Source: Microcebus murinus (taxonomy: Eukaryota > Chordata > Mammalia > Primates > Cheirogaleidae). Taken from it: 64,000 bases of DNA. The stretch spans positions 33,894,001-33,958,000 of the forward strand of contig NC_134122.1 of the NCBI RefSeq assembly GCF_040939455.1, given 5' to 3'. The notes below the pieces were generated by a model. It was not told where the DNA came from. It made no database searches and worked only from the letters and a program-made list of their open reading frames with translations. The position numbers and the translations under genes are program-made. Numbering within the stretch: position 1 is the stretch's first letter; each line of letters starts with the position of its first letter. Below are positions 46,862-59,640 of the stretch, piece after piece.

Positions 46862-49039
46862 TTCATATAACTATATATGCCAGAGATTGGCTTTAAGGGG
46901 TCTGCAAGGTTCTGTAATTGTATACATTTTTTCTAAGGCAGTATTGTGTCTGTCAGATTCTCATATTCTCAGAGAGTTTTATCATTCCACAAAAGTTTTA
47001 AGAACCACTTAGAAAAACTGTATTCTCAGTAATTATGCTGAATCTATGTGTTCCCATGAGTACATGACTTAGAAAAAGTCTACATGATGGTTCACCTGAT
47101 TATAGTCTACTGGCATAGCCCCAGATGGATTGAGTAGTGTAGCAGTCTTGCCCCAGAGCTGGGGAGGCTGTGTGAATGCTCCTCCATACGAGCCTAAGTA
47201 CATCCTATCCTGGGTGTGCTGAAATGAAGCCACAGGGAAATATAAAGCACCATAATGCCTTTAAGTCCAGCAGTGCTGGGGTGGTGAGTAGCTGATCAAA
47301 CAGCCTTCTGCATCTCATTCCATGACAGAGCCTGTCAGTCTCTCAGGCTTGCAGTCTGTCACCCTGTGTCTCTGACTGAACTCTGACTTAGGCTGTGGTT
47401 CCAATGCCAGGCAGTAGTTAGGAATCTTAGTCCCAAGTAAAATAAATCCACTGCTCCCACTAGGCATTACAATTTTAAAACCCAAATACATCTTTTTGCC
47501 TTCAAAACTAGGATTTAGAGCATGTCAGGCAGGTGCCACACTTCCAGTAACCCATACTTTGTTCCAACATTGGGAAGGTTACTGTGAGATTTTAAATTCA
47601 AATACTCCTACATTCATTTTGTTTAGGAATCACTGTAATAAAGCAAATTGTTTCCTCTTCTTCCTCTTATCCCACAGGGCAGCCAAGTGAGAATAAATCA
47701 GTTCACAGTCAGTTTTTTGTTGCTGTTTTCCTTTATGCTGAAGACGAGATGATGAAGCTCCCTCTTGCTGCACCTCTGTGCTGGGTGTTGTTCCCTTGCC
47801 TTAATTTGTCATTGGAAAGCAATTTTGCTCAATTAAAGATTAGAATTAAATTTCAGTTGTAGGGTTTCTGTGCAGAGGAAATGATGCATTAATGAACACA
47901 CAGATGTCATCTTGCAGCCATGCTGTTTGCAGAACAGTTTCTTCAGGATTCAAATAATAAAAGGGGCCACATCAGTAGGAGCATTGTTTACTCATTGGCA
48001 TACTAAGTGGAGACTCACATTTATTTGCAAACCATTTATCATTCTGTATACTGAGAGGGAAAACATACTTTATTTAAAATATTTGAAATAATGACTCTTA
48101 AAGTCAGATAACAAGAGCATTAATGCCAGGTGCCATGCAGTAAATTGCATAATGCTATTGGGTTGACACTAACACCGTGATTTGTGATGCATACGATCTA
48201 TCCAAATAGATGGGAGTTGTGTATAAAAAGAGAATATTCCTGGAAAGAGACAAGGCAACTAGTGAATTAAAAGTGTTGTGGGAGAAGAAAAAAATGTAGG
48301 ATCATATTTCACTTATTGGAAGACCCATCTGCTCTTCTGTACACACATTATGTAAGTTTTACTCTCTCTATTACAAATATCCTGCAGGGTGGATAGGAAG
48401 TTCATATATCTGCTTTCAACTATTTTTTCACTCACAGCCAGACATGAATGAACAGAAAGATTTATGTCTTATGTGTTGAATATTATAGGATGGTAGTTTT
48501 TTTTTTTTTTTTTAAGGGAGTTGTATATTTAGGCTGTGATATTCTAAGTACTGGTTTACTTGAAACAATTGATGACTGTAACTTGTAGGGAGGAGAAAGC
48601 AGCAAGTAGGGAGTGAGAATTTAGGGAGTTGGAAGAGGGTTCCTGTGAGACAGTGTTGGTATATATGGTCTTCAGGCCTAGGGGGCACACATGCTCTTTG
48701 GTACTTGTGGTAAATGTGTTTATTTCCAGATAGTATTCAGTGTGTCCTGAGTCACTGTTAGGTTTGAGTGTTTGTTTTGTTTTGTTTTGTTTTTTAATGT
48801 TATAATCTCTGTGCTATACAAAATTTCTTGTACAGAGGGCTTTCAATATGAGATTGTATCTATCCTGATCACTAATGATGATGTAGATGAAATCTCACTT
48901 GAGACCCGCTAATTTCCTAGTTTAAGGACTCTTTATCATTCTTTCCCCCATTACAAAAAGTCTCTGTAGTGTTGCTTAAGAGTTAATGGTTTTCTCCTTG
49001 AAATGTTTTCTTTCTGTGGCTTCCGTGACATCACATTTT
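46862..49039. other. Unassigned, partly unique-looking DNA
   Basis: The part at 47700-48020 is repeat-free with homeodomain-like TTAATT/ATTA words and is a candidate conserved non-coding element. A T17 run lies at about 48498-48514 and a (TTTTG)n run at about 48773-48792. No gene recognised. Confidence 0.4.
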
Positions 49040-49800
49040 TCTTTTCTTTATCCACATCTTGTGCCAAGGCCATTCCTTTCTGTTCTCATTTTCTTTTCTA
49101 GCCTCTAACTGTGTGCACTGCCCTGAGTTCTATTTTGCTCTCCTCTCATTTGTAGCCATCATCAGTGCACATCATCTGCTATCTAAATGCCGATAATGTC
49201 CCAATTTTTATTTCCAGTCAAAATTTTCCTTTTCAACTCCATATCCATATATCTGTATCTGGAAATTTTATTAGAACCTCAGTATATCTATGAAAATGTA
49301 TCCTTTACCCAACACTTCCTCATCCTTATCTTTTGATAATGGAGCCTACATTTTCCTTGTCTTCCTACTATAAATTATATTCATATTTGTAGATATCTTT
49401 CTTACTTTCCAGCTCATGAGTTTTTCCATTTCCTTGTCATTTTTAAGTACTTCCCTTTTCATTTCTTTTGCTACTTGCCATATCTAGATCTTCATTCATG
49501 TCACCTGAACAGTAGCTGTAGCTGCTTAACTGGTCTAGTAGTCATGGTATCTTTTGCTTTAAAACCTTCCTTTAGTCCTCTCCTCATCTACTTGTTTCTG
49601 CATATGGTTCAAAACCCTTCAGTGGCTCCCCATTGCATAATAGACAAAGTTCAGACTTCCTAGCCTTGGTGATTAAGTAGCTCCTCCCTCTCCCCCTCCC
49701 TCCCAATCTCCAACAACCCAGTCCTATCTTTTACTAACTTTCCCTTATAGGTGCGTGTTCTGTTTTCCTCTTTCTCCCATATCTGCCTTTCAAAAGTCTG
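49040..49800 (+). repeat. L2 LINE (first part, split by Alu)
   Basis: 'cttcagtggctccccattgc' then 'ataatagacaaagttcagac' is L2 3'-region wording. Earlier text is CT-rich and diverged. It resumes after the Alu at 49806-50137. Confidence 0.7.
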
Positions 49801-49805
49801 TCCTT

Positions 49806-50137
49806 GGCCGGGCGCGGTGGCTCACGCCTGTAATCCTAGCACTCTGGGAGGCCGAGGCGGGCGGATTGCTCAAGGTCAGGAGTTCAAAACCAACCTGAGC
49901 GAGACCCCGTCTCTACCATAAAAATAGAAAGAAATTAATTGGCCAACTAATATATATATATATAAAAAAATCAGCCGGGCATGGTGGCTTGTGCCTGTAG
50001 TCCCAGCTACTCGGGAGGCTGAGGCAGGAGGATCACTTGAGCCCAGGAGTTTGAGGTTGCTGTGAGCTAGGCTGACGCCACGGCACTTACTCTAGCCTAG
50101 GCAAGAAAGCCAGACTCTGTCTCAAAAAAAAAAAAAA
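49806..50137 (+). mobile_element. Young strepsirrhine-type Alu inserted in L2
   Basis: It starts ggccgggcgcggtggctcac and ends in an A tail. The spacer contains 'gaaattaattggccaactaa' followed by (TA)n. The target duplication gtccttgg lies at 49800-49807 and 50138-50145. It is one of the least diverged elements in the window. Confidence 0.96.
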
Positions 50138-50410
50138 GTCCTTGGTAAAGCCCAGCTTGGGATGTGTTTTCCATGAAACTTTCCATGATTGACCTCTGGG
50201 GTGTACTTTCCCTGCTCTACGTATAAATGACTACTACACTTGTATTAGGCCACCTGTCACATACTGTTAGTATTTCTTTAAGGATATTATCTCTCTGCTG
50301 GATTATCATTATTTTGGTAGCAGGAACCATCTTATTCCTTTTGTGTTTTCAACATAGCTTGGTTTATTCATTTCATATTTAATACATTGTTGGAAGTACT
50401 TGTTGGAAAA
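50138..50410 (+). repeat. L2 LINE (second part)
   Basis: 'cttccatgattgacctctgg', 'ctctctgctggattatcatt' and 'ggtagcaggaaccatctta' continue the L2 toward its 3' end after the Alu insertion. Confidence 0.65.
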
Positions 50411-50652
50411 ATAAATTGTACAGCAATCCATTTCACATAAAAAGTGTTTTAGTTTGAGGAACTTAGGTAAGACAAAGTTCTGGTCTATATTTTTTTAAGC
50501 CTTTCTCAATCTTCCTATCATAATAGATGCTATATGCTTATGGCAGGACAAGTTGGTTAGAAAGGTAAGAGCATAGCATCTGAGTCAGCTTCAACTAGGA
50601 TGTGAGATAGGAGGATTTATTTCTATCCTCCCAGAAGTTTCCTAGTGTAACT

Positions 50653-51066
50653 CTCTTTGTCCGTTTGTGTTGCTATAAAGGAATACCTGAGGTAGTTTAT
50701 TAAGAAAAGAGGTTTCTGTGGGTCATGGTTCTGCAGGCTGTACAAGAATCATGGCACCGGTGTCTACATCAGTGGTGGGCTTCAGGCTCCTTCCACTCAT
50801 GGCAAAAGGTGAAGAATATCCAGTGTGTACAGATCACATGGCAAGGGAAAGCCAGAGAGAGGAGGGGGGAGCCAGGTTCTTTTTGACAAGCAGTTCTCAC
50901 AGGAGCTAAGAATGAAAAATCACTAATTACTGTGAGGACAGCACTAAGCCATTCATGAGGAACTCGCTCCCATGACCTAAACACCTCTCCTTAGGCCCCA
51001 CTTCCAACATTAGGGATACGATTTCAACATGAGACTTGGTGGGGCCAAACAAATTATATTGAATCT
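50653..51066 (-). mobile_element. MLT1A-type LTR (ERVL-MaLR), solo
   Basis: Same family as 13693-14105 and the same orientation: 'gtgttgctataaaggaatac', 'gttctgcaggctgtacaaga', 'cagttctcacaggagctaag' and 'aggccccacttccaacatta'. Open frames across it are fortuitous. No viral coding region is attached. Confidence 0.88.
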
Positions 51067-52000
51067 ATAGTAGTAGCCTAGGATTGTGATTTGCTCAGCA
51101 GTGCCTTAATCTAGTCACATGCGTCGAATAAGCATTTAGAGCCTGGGTTAGCAGGCTAGAATTCAGGATTGTTGGCCTTTTCTCCAGAGCTTGATGTGTC
51201 TGTGAGTCTGGAAAAGGGGCCAATGTGTCACTCATTGGTTCTTTTAGCAAACTTGAGCAAGGTAAAGAAGTCCAGGAGACAGGAGTCTTATGCCAGGTTC
51301 AGCCTTCAGCATTGCCAATGTGGTTTGGAGCCTATTTTAGTCTGTCTTGAAAAGAGGATGAAGGAGCATTGGGAGCTATGTTGACTGTCAGTATCTTTTC
51401 ATTTGCTTTGTCAGCCATTTTAGGCGGTCTGAGGGTCAGGAGGCTTTTCTTTGCAATTAGAGGGGAATCCTGCCTCCTTGACTGATTGTTGAGATAGAAT
51501 CTAGGGGGCAGGTGGGCTTTAAGGACTTGGTAGAGTTTGTAACCTGTGGCCATTCTTCCCAGGCTACCTGGCTGAGTTCCTTGCAAGGGCAGATCTTTGA
51601 ATTACCTTCTTTGCTTACCTACTTAAATGGAGTTACTGAGCAATATATATGTAGATGCTTTAATAAGTAGATTATATTGAATCCCATTTAACATGAAGAA
51701 ATAGGATGACTAACATTGAGGATGTTGTTTTATTTTATTTTTTTAAAAACTATCTATGTTCCTAAACTGCAGGAGCACCTGTTTTTTTTTTTTTTTTTTT
51801 TTTTACCTTTTTGTATATGATTGTGAACATTTCTCCCTGTTTGGTTTCCCTTGGGCAGTGATGTTCTGGCTCTGAATTTTGGTATAGCATGTCTTCCTTG
51901 GCCTTTTGCCCTTGCTTTAAACTCCCTTCCAATTCATTGACCTAGGACTGTAGTGCTAAACCAGATTCACTTTTTCTTACCTTTGTTCCTCTCACTTAAG
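51067..52000. other. Unassigned non-coding DNA
   Basis: No named repeat or gene except a T24 run at about 51781-51804. Confidence 0.45.
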
Positions 52001-52009
52001 ATTGCATGG

Positions 52010-52337
52010 TGGGGCCAACACGGTGGCTCACACCTGTAATCCTAGCATTCTGGGAGGCCAAGGTGGAAGGATTGCTCGAGGTCAGGAGTTCGAGACCAGC
52101 CTGAGCAAGAGTGAGACCTGTCTCTACTAAAAATAAAAAGACATTATCTGGACAACTAAAAATATATAGAAAAAATTAGCTGGGCATGGTGGCTCATGCC
52201 TGTAGTCCTAGCTACTTGGGAGACTGAGGTGGAAGGATTGCTTAAGCCCAGGAGTTTGAGGTTGCTTTGAGCAAGGCTGATGCCATGGCATTCTAGCTCA
52301 GGCAACAGAGCAAGACTTTGCCTCCAAAAAAAAAAAA
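52010..52337 (+). mobile_element. Alu SINE, full length
   Basis: 'ggccaacacggtggctcaca' to the A tail, with a spacer related to the lemur type ('acattatctggacaactaaa'). The target duplication attgcatgg lies at 52001-52009 and 52338-52346. Confidence 0.95.
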
Positions 52338-52540
52338 AATTGCATGGCAAAAATCCTCCTTTGTTCTTAGCTAATCTTGTTATACCCACCGTGTTTTCCA
52401 TGTACCACTCTCCCTCTTCTCTTCCAGCGTAATTTTGCCCCTAAATTAAACCAACAGGAATCATTTGAAATAGAGAGCAGTACCAGAATTAACAAATACA
52501 GAACATGTAGTTAAATTTGATTTTAGATAATCAAAGAATT

Positions 52541-52831
52541 TTTTTTTTGAGACAGAGTCTTGCTCTGTTACCCCAGCTGGAGGGTAGTGGCTTCATCATA
52601 GCTCACTGCAACCTCCAATTCCTAGGCTCAAGCGATCCTCTTGCCTCAGCCTCCTGAGTAGCTGGGACTACAGGGGCCGCCACCACGCCTGGCTATTTTT
52701 GTTCTAGTTTTAGTAGAGATGGAGTCTCACTCTTGCTCAGGCTGGTCTTGAATTCCTGACCTCAAACGATCCTCCCACCTCGCTCTACCAGAGTGCTAGG
52801 ATTGCAGGTGTGAGCCACTGTGCCCAGCCAG
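52541..52831 (-). mobile_element. Alu SINE, full length, older
   Basis: T run, then 'gagacagagtcttgctctgt' through to 'gagccactgtgcccagcc', followed by aggaatttttt, which matches agaatttttt on the left as a target duplication. It lacks the lemur-type spacer. Confidence 0.92.
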
Positions 52832-52839
52832 GAATTTTT

Positions 52840-53519
52840 TTTTAGTATAAGTTTGTCCCATGCAATATTTGGGAATACTTATGCTAAAAATTCATACATG
52901 AAATTAGAATTTAGCTGGACATTCTGGGGTTTTATCTAGCAACCCTACATAGACATATTTGAAATAAAATCTCATGCTTAAGAAAACATAATAAAGAATA
53001 AAATCTAAGTTTATTGTATATTAAGTACCTCTAACATTTTTCTTGCTCAGAAATGAAAAACTGTGGACACACTGGACACAGTTCATGTGTAAGGTTTGTA
53101 AGTTAGCTACTCAATTATAAGCATCTGTTGGCTTTTGGAATCAGCCATTTATCCTAGGATTGAACTTTATCTCTTTGTTTCCTAAGAAGGTGCTCATTTT
53201 TGAGATGGGAATGTTTAGTTCAAGCAGTAGTTCCTTGTCGCACATGATACATCATAAAGCATGTGTCAAAAACGAATGCTGATGTTGTGAGAATTTTTTC
53301 TTTATTTAAAGTGCCCAGCTCTCATATTTGGCTCAATTGTTTTCCTGCATAAAAGATCCCTAGCACACTTGGATGACTAAGACAGTCAATTTTTAATTTG
53401 AGTGAAGTTTTTCTGAGACTAGATTCCCTCTGCCACCTGGGTTATTTGTGGAATAAAAGCTAATTATGAAGCTAAATCTTCCTCAGATCACGTAAGACTA
53501 TTCCAAATCTTAATAAAAT
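52840..53519. other. Unassigned non-coding DNA
   Basis: Nothing recognised. Confidence 0.45.
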
Positions 53520-53695
53520 AATGCTGTGGCATTTGTGCCGTGCTTTGCTTTTTACCAAGCCTATGCATACATTCTGATTTTATTCTCATGACATCTATGA
53601 GATAATAGTGAGGATTTGTCTCTCCCTTTCATAAATTAGAAATTTGAGTTATTGTTAGTTAAAATGACTTGCATAAGATCACGCAGGACTTACAT
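53520..53695 (-). repeat. MIR SINE (antisense)
   Basis: 'tctgattttattctcatgac', 'cccttt'-then-'cataaattagaaatttgag' and 'cttgcataagatcacgcagg' are diverged antisense MIR text. Confidence 0.65.
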
Positions 53696-55194
53696 CTTGA
53701 TTTTTGACCTTTTGGGCCATTGCTCTTTCCACTACCTGTATTGACTTTTGAATGTAAGTGATTTGGGGATTAGGTAGTATAGGAGTAATTGCACCAGTGT
53801 TCCCCTCTGATAGCTTGGAAAATGAGGAGCTGTTCCATACCTGTGCATTGTGCTGAAGAGGTATTTGCCTTTGGTTCAGTGCATTCCTATAATACACATT
53901 GGTTCTTCTTGTGAGGAACAGCCGTTTCTCCTGTACAGGCAGCCTTTTTGAATGAAGAGGATCAGCCACTTTTGACATGAGAGTTTGAAGCATTATGCTG
54001 TTAATGTTTAGGCAGGATTTGTTGGAACATGTGATTCCATCTCTGAATTATGCAAACAAAAGACTCTGGAAAATAGCATTCTGCACAACTATTGGGGGGG
54101 AAGTATTGGGAAACTAGCAAGAGAGTTAATTCCATTGGCATTTATTGAGCACCTGTAATATGCTTTTGAATGTACTAGAAAATGGGAATAGGAAAAGGTC
54201 TGTGAAGTCCTGCTCAAGAACCCTTCCTACCACCATACCTTCACTAGCTTCCCTCCCACCTCTCAGGGCTTTTAATTGCTGGTTCATGTTTGATATTTTT
54301 TTATTCTGACTTGAGTCATTGCTTCTTTTATTTGTAAATTTTTCATTTGTATATATATTCCCCCAACAGGGGTATGAACCCTTTGAGGTCAGAGACTATA
54401 TATTTGTGTGTGTGTGTGTGTGTGTGTGTGTGATGTCTCACACTTAAAGTCACGTTATGTACAAGAGAGGAAATCCTTGAAAGTTACTATATGAGTAAAC
54501 AGATTTGCAGTATTCTTGTGGAATCTTAGATTATTAAATGGATAGCATCCCTTGATTGTTCTATACCTATATTCAGAATGTCCATGATTTAGTGGTGGGG
54601 GGTAAGGAGGACAAGTGAGACAAAGTGAATGACTGAATTGAACATGGGATATTATCTCAAATCAGACCAGGAAACAAAATGATTGTGTCCTTGTTAACCA
54701 AATTATACAGTCGATATTATTCAGCCCTTGCACAAGTTCTTTAGTTTATAATCTTGGCCCTTAGAATGAAGTGAAGAGCAGATACATATTAAGAGCTTCA
54801 TAATTTCATGATATGGGAACTGTATCTTTAGAGATAATATTAGAAAATACTTTGCCTTATGTGATTAAAATCATTTCCTAGAAAATACTTGGGTAATTCC
54901 TTTTTGATTGTTCTGGTTTTCATAAATGATTTGGAAAATGCAATTTGAGACTCTGTTAATGTACTGTGGAAACCCGTTAACTTCTTTTTATAATTCAAAA
55001 GCCTTTAACTATATGGGGCAAGAGAATATAAGGGTTCAAAAATGAATAAAAGTAAATAAATAGCTTTATTGTAAATTACTGGCCATGCCTGGACCCTGCC
55101 TTTGTGTTTTTGTTTTGTTTTGTTTTGTTTTTTCTTTTCTTTTCCTCATAGGACTTATCACTTTTAAGCATCCTAGTAAGGCTAGGTGAATTTG
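53696..55194. other. Mostly unassigned; (TG)n microsatellite
   Basis: A (TG)n run of about 14 units lies at 54404-54432, directly after a weak L2-like phrase ('ttgaggtcagagactatata'). A (TTTTG)n run lies at about 55109-55131. No gene recognised. Confidence 0.45.
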
Positions 55195-55280
55195 CCCATT
55201 CTGTTCCCTATGTTCCAAATATCTAGACCAGTGCCTAACACATAGTTGATGTTCAGTATTGTGTTTTGTGAGATGATTTT
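55195..55280 (+). repeat. L2 LINE 3' end
   Basis: 'tagaccagtgcctaacacat' then 'agttgatgttcagtatt' is L2 terminal text. Confidence 0.6.
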
Positions 55281-56337
55281 TAGATGGTATACAGAACATC
55301 CTTTTCACTTTTATTGTGTCTTAGAAAGAAATATAACCAGTATAGCAAGCCATGATTTTGTAAATGGTTATTGTTTAGGATAAAGCTAAAGTTGACATTT
55401 AAGTTGAAAATGTGAATTAGCATAAAGAAAATATTAAGAAAGCACTGTGTTAAGTAGCAAAAATTATAATAAACACATATAGTTAAGTACTATGGAATAA
55501 ATAGAATATAAAACAATTTGTGTTAAGTACTGTGTTCCCTCCTAAGAATAATAGAAAAATTTAAAACACCGGATCCTTGTACATAGATACTAACTTTTCT
55601 TATATCCCCCCTTTTGCTACATGATTGGTTAGCTTAATCTGTGCTGGGTATATAATTTTCAGGGCCCAGTGCAGGCTGAAAAATGTGGGACTTCTTGTTC
55701 AATAAAATGGGAAGAAAGAGATATTAAAGGCACTGAAATATAAAATGTTTCCTTTTCCTCTCTCAACGTCTCATGATATTTTAAATTGCTATTTAAAATT
55801 ATTTTAAGGAAGGAAAAATTCAAATTTTAAATTGCTAGCATGAATTTTACCATTTTTTTATATTATGCAGTGCCAGTTTTAAATGCAGATGTAAGAACAT
55901 TCAACTTGTATGCTGAATCACTGAACGTATGCAGTTTAGGTTGTGCCTCATAAGCACGTCATTTCATTCTTACCACAATAGTAGAAACACTACACTAAAC
56001 TAACTCAACTGTTTTTACATCACTTCTTGATATGTACGTATTCAACCCACACTCTCTACCTTCGGATTATGATGTCTAAGGAAGGACTAAAAGGAAAAAG
56101 AACTGTGTTGCCCTGTCTTTTTCTTTCCTTTTGTGTCATCATTTTCAGCATAAGTGGGTGGTTAATACAGGCAAGTAATACAAGTGCAAAGATGTGTTAG
56201 GATTCCTATGTTTCTTAGAACACTGTTGCCTCCTTTCTGCCTTTTAAGCCACGTTCTGGCTCAAAAGGAAACCGTGGCCTCCCAAAGTTGTCCATGTTTC
56301 CTCTTCCTTGTAGACATAACACTCTTACCTTGGCCAA
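55281..56337. other. Unassigned AT-rich DNA
   Basis: No named repeat or gene recognised. Confidence 0.45.
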
Positions 56338-56339
56338 TA

Positions 56340-56876
56340 GTTTCCCTTTTTCCACAGGAGATATGTTCCAAGACCCCTAGTGGATGCCTGAAACTACAGG
56401 CGTCCTGAATATACTGAATCCTGTATGTACTATGTTTTTTCCTATACATACATGCCTATAATAAAGTTTAATTCATAAATTAGGTACACTAAGAGATTAA
56501 CAACAATAACTAAAAATAAAATGAACAATTATAGCAATATGCTATAATAAAAGTTACGTGAATGTGGTCTACCTTTCTCTCTCACAGTATCTCATTGTGT
56601 TGTGCTTGCCCTTCTTGTGATCTGTGGATCTGATAACCAAGCCGGCTCCTAAGTGACTGATGGGTGTGTAGCATCTATACTGTGGATACACTGGACAAAG
56701 GGATGATTCACATTCTGAGTGGGAAAGAACAAGACAGTGCAGGTTCATCATGTTACTCAGAATGGCTTGAAGTAAATTTATGAATTGTTTATTTGTGGAA
56801 TTTTCCATTTAATATTTTGGACTGCAGTTGACTGTGGGTAACAAATTACAAAACTGTGGATAAGGGGGGACTCTTG
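56340..56876. mobile_element. Tigger-group DNA transposon (Tigger2-like), non-autonomous
   Basis: 'ggagatatgttccaagaccc' then 'ctagtggatgcctgaaacta', 'tgttttttcctatacataca' and 'aagagattaacaacaataac' match the left part of a Tigger2-like element. The right part is 'aactgtggataaggggggac'. TA is found at 56338-56339 and 56877-56878. At about 540 bp it has no transposase frame. Confidence 0.88.
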
Positions 56877-56878
56877 TA

Positions 56879-57930
56879 CTCTGTTTGATTCTTAACTCCC
56901 ATGTATTGAGAGGCTCACTGGAATTCTGTGTTCCTGGGGCATTGTGCACACTGTGTGTAAATGGGGCATCAGGGAATGGCAGGTATGCCTGTTGTATGTA
57001 TTTTCTTTAGTCATGCACATGTTCCACTGTGTGATCTGACTTTACTTACAAAACAAAGTTCAAAAATAAGATTATAGAGCATTAAACCAAGTGCTGAGCT
57101 CTTTTGGGTGCAGGACCCTGGGCAGTTGTGTAGGTCACACAACCATGAAGCTGGCTCTGACCTGAATAGATAAGGAAGCACAGCAGAGACATATGCCAGG
57201 CCTGATGTCCTCTCCTTGTTTTCACACTGAGGAAAGCATGAATAATCTCTTACTTTCCTTGTTTGAAGTTCAGGCTTTAAAAATTGGAGAATCAATCCAT
57301 TGTGCCTTTCTGCCTTTTATCTGTAACTTGCTTAAATGTTTTCTTCCAACTCCCTTCCTTTCTTGTCAGGTTGTATATGTCATTAGTATATCAGTGTCAA
57401 GTGTTATGTCTGAATGTCAACCTGAATTCTATTCTAAGCACTGAAATTAAAACAGAATGTTTCTGTGTTTGGTTTCTAAGGCATTTGGGATATTGGAGAA
57501 TCTAAAACAGCATTTTAAGAGGCTTTTACAATTTTAGCTCTTTTTCTCCCAGTTATACAAATCATTTTTCTTTTTCTGACCTGTCATCTCCTGAGAAAAT
57601 ATGTCCTCTGTTTCTCTTAAATGGTGGCGGGTTATCATCCTGTGTTACATTGCAGCCCCTACAGTGGCTGTAGGAAGTAGAACTTGTAGAAGGTGCAGTT
57701 AGAACTGCTATTAAATTAGCAGAGAACCCACTTGGCCCTCTCAGTTGAGGACCATGAAGTTGACTTTCACATTCAGGGTGGCACTTGATATAATATATAT
57801 TCTGAAGAGATTCTTCTTTTACTAATCAAGAGGCTATCACCTGTTAATACTTAGAAGAGAAAGGATAAATGTTCCTGGGTTTATAAATTCAGAGAAGTAG
57901 CTTAACAAAGTGTAGTGCTTAACAGATCTG
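56879..57930. other. Unassigned non-coding DNA
   Basis: No named repeat or gene recognised. Confidence 0.45.
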
Positions 57931-58300
57931 TGTGGCTCTGGAATCAGATTGACTTCAGGGTGGCATTATGGCTCTGTAGCATAGAAACTGGGGAATTTAG
58001 TCACCTTACACAGTGGTTCTCAACCGTGATGGCATTGTAGAAGAGGAACTTTTAAAAAATATCCCTACAGATTGGGATTTTAGTTGTTTTGGGTGAAGCT
58101 CAAGCGTTTTATTTGTTTTAAACATCCCAGAAGATTCAGTTAGAGGCCAGGATTGAGAACCACTGTCCACTATCTAAATATTAGTATCCTCCTCTAATAA
58201 GATGTATGGGGATGTAATGAGATCTACATAAATGAATATGGCACCTGGCCAGTAGTAAGTATATAGTCAATGCATGCTGCTATTGTTGTTACCATCGTTA
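57931..58300 (+). repeat. MIR SINE split by MER5A
   Basis: Sense MIR text before ('tgtggctctggaatcagatt') and after ('gtatcctcctctaataagat', 'tatggcacctggccagtagt') a MER5A insertion at 58011-58165. Confidence 0.8.
58011..58165. mobile_element. MER5A hAT element nested in MIR
   Basis: Starts CAGTGGTTCTCAACCGTGAT and ends 'aggattgagaaccactg', so both termini are perfect MER5 ends. The body is diverged. Confidence 0.9.
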
Positions 58301-58549
58301 CTGATTCTTTGTTGAGATTGGAAGCTAGATAGGCATATATTTCTTAAGCTTGAAACCTGTGCTGATTTATTAGAAATGCTGCAGGGAATAGAAATGGTTA
58401 TGTACCCTAAGGGAATGACTTGGATCTCATTAGAATACTATGCATAACTTCTTACCTCCCAGGGAGAATGTGTCAGAGAATGGCTGGAATTACACCTATT
58501 TTATATACCAGGGTTATCCCTGGAATAGTTATTTCTTTGAGGAAGAAGT

Positions 58550-59400
58550 TGATTTATTCATTCCTGTAATGTTTATTGCTAGTTAATAGCTATCAGTTTT
58601 TCTGCTAGGTGCTAGAGATAATGATAATAAATAAGGCCCAAACCCTGGCCTGGAGGGGTCCTTAGATTGGTAATGGGATGGAAAAGTAAATAAAAATGAT
58701 AATACAGAGGAACAAGTGTTTTGTTAAAGATAATGGAGACCTTAAAGCTAAGTAGGAGATAGCCAAGCTGAAAGGGTTGGGTGGGTTAGGGAGGAAGGGT
58801 ATTACTGGCAGAGGAAATTGCAGTTTTTAAGAGGATTAGAGATACTTGCATGATTGGGAAAGTTACAGTAGTTCACAATGTCTGCAGTGTAAGTATGCAA
58901 TGGGGAGGAGATGTAGGAGACAATAAGAAAAGAGGTTAGAACCATAAGCAGGGCCTTATTCATGGTATGCTTTATTTTGAGATTGGAATTATCAGTGGAT
59001 AGCCATTGACAACTTTTTCCCCCCTCTGTATTTTTAGTAGAGACAGGGTCTCACTCTTGCTTAGTCTGGTCTCAAACTCCTGAGCTCAAGCGATTCTCCT
59101 GCTCAGCCTCCCAGAGTGCTAGGATTACAGGCATGAGTCACCGTGCCCAGCTAACCATTGACAGTTTAACGCAAGGGAATAACATGCTTAGACTTGCACT
59201 TTAGAGATTTCACCAGTCCTACAATAGGGTGAAAGATTGGAGACATAGACTTCAATTGGTATGTTGTTAATAGTGGTCCAGATGAGAAGGTCTGAGTTAA
59301 GGTAGTGGCAGTGTAGTACAGTGAGATGGACAGATGGCAAAGAGATTAAGAAGGGAGAATTAATAGGAGTCAGCCCAGGCCTTGCAACCATTTAATGTTG
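58550..59400. repeat. Old unassigned interspersed repeat
   Basis: The run 'tttctgctaggtgctagaga' followed by purine-rich text to about 59390 resembles an ancient mammalian repeat family that I cannot name. It is interrupted by the Alu monomer at 59013-59152. Confidence 0.4.
59013..59152 (-). mobile_element. Alu left-arm monomer
   Basis: Single left arm on the minus strand, 'agtagagacagggtctcact' to 'gagtcaccgtgcccagct'. The target duplication agccattgacaa (59001-59012) matches aaccattgacag (59153-59164) with two mismatches. Confidence 0.9.
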
Positions 59401-59640
59401 GATATCTAGTATAGGCATCTCATCATGGCCCGCCCCCTTAAAACCTTCAGGGGCTCTTTGTTGACTTTAATCTGCCCCAAATCTTTTCTCCCTCTCCATT
59501 TTTATCTTTCATTAGGTTCCTCTATAGATACATTGATAATGATTTCCATATTTATTGCTCCTCCCCACTGCCCTTGTCCCCCACCATCCTTGATGAACTT
59601 GCTGCTTTCCCATTTCTAAACTACTGCACTTGAATATCTA
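59401..59640 (+). repeat. Possible L2 fragment
   Basis: 'aaaaccttcaggggctcttt' then 'actttaatctgccccaaatc' resembles mid-3' L2 wording. It is weak. Confidence 0.4.

Noticed and set aside
50718..50984. Open frames on both strands
   Set aside because: They fall in the MLT1A-type LTR, which has no coding capacity.
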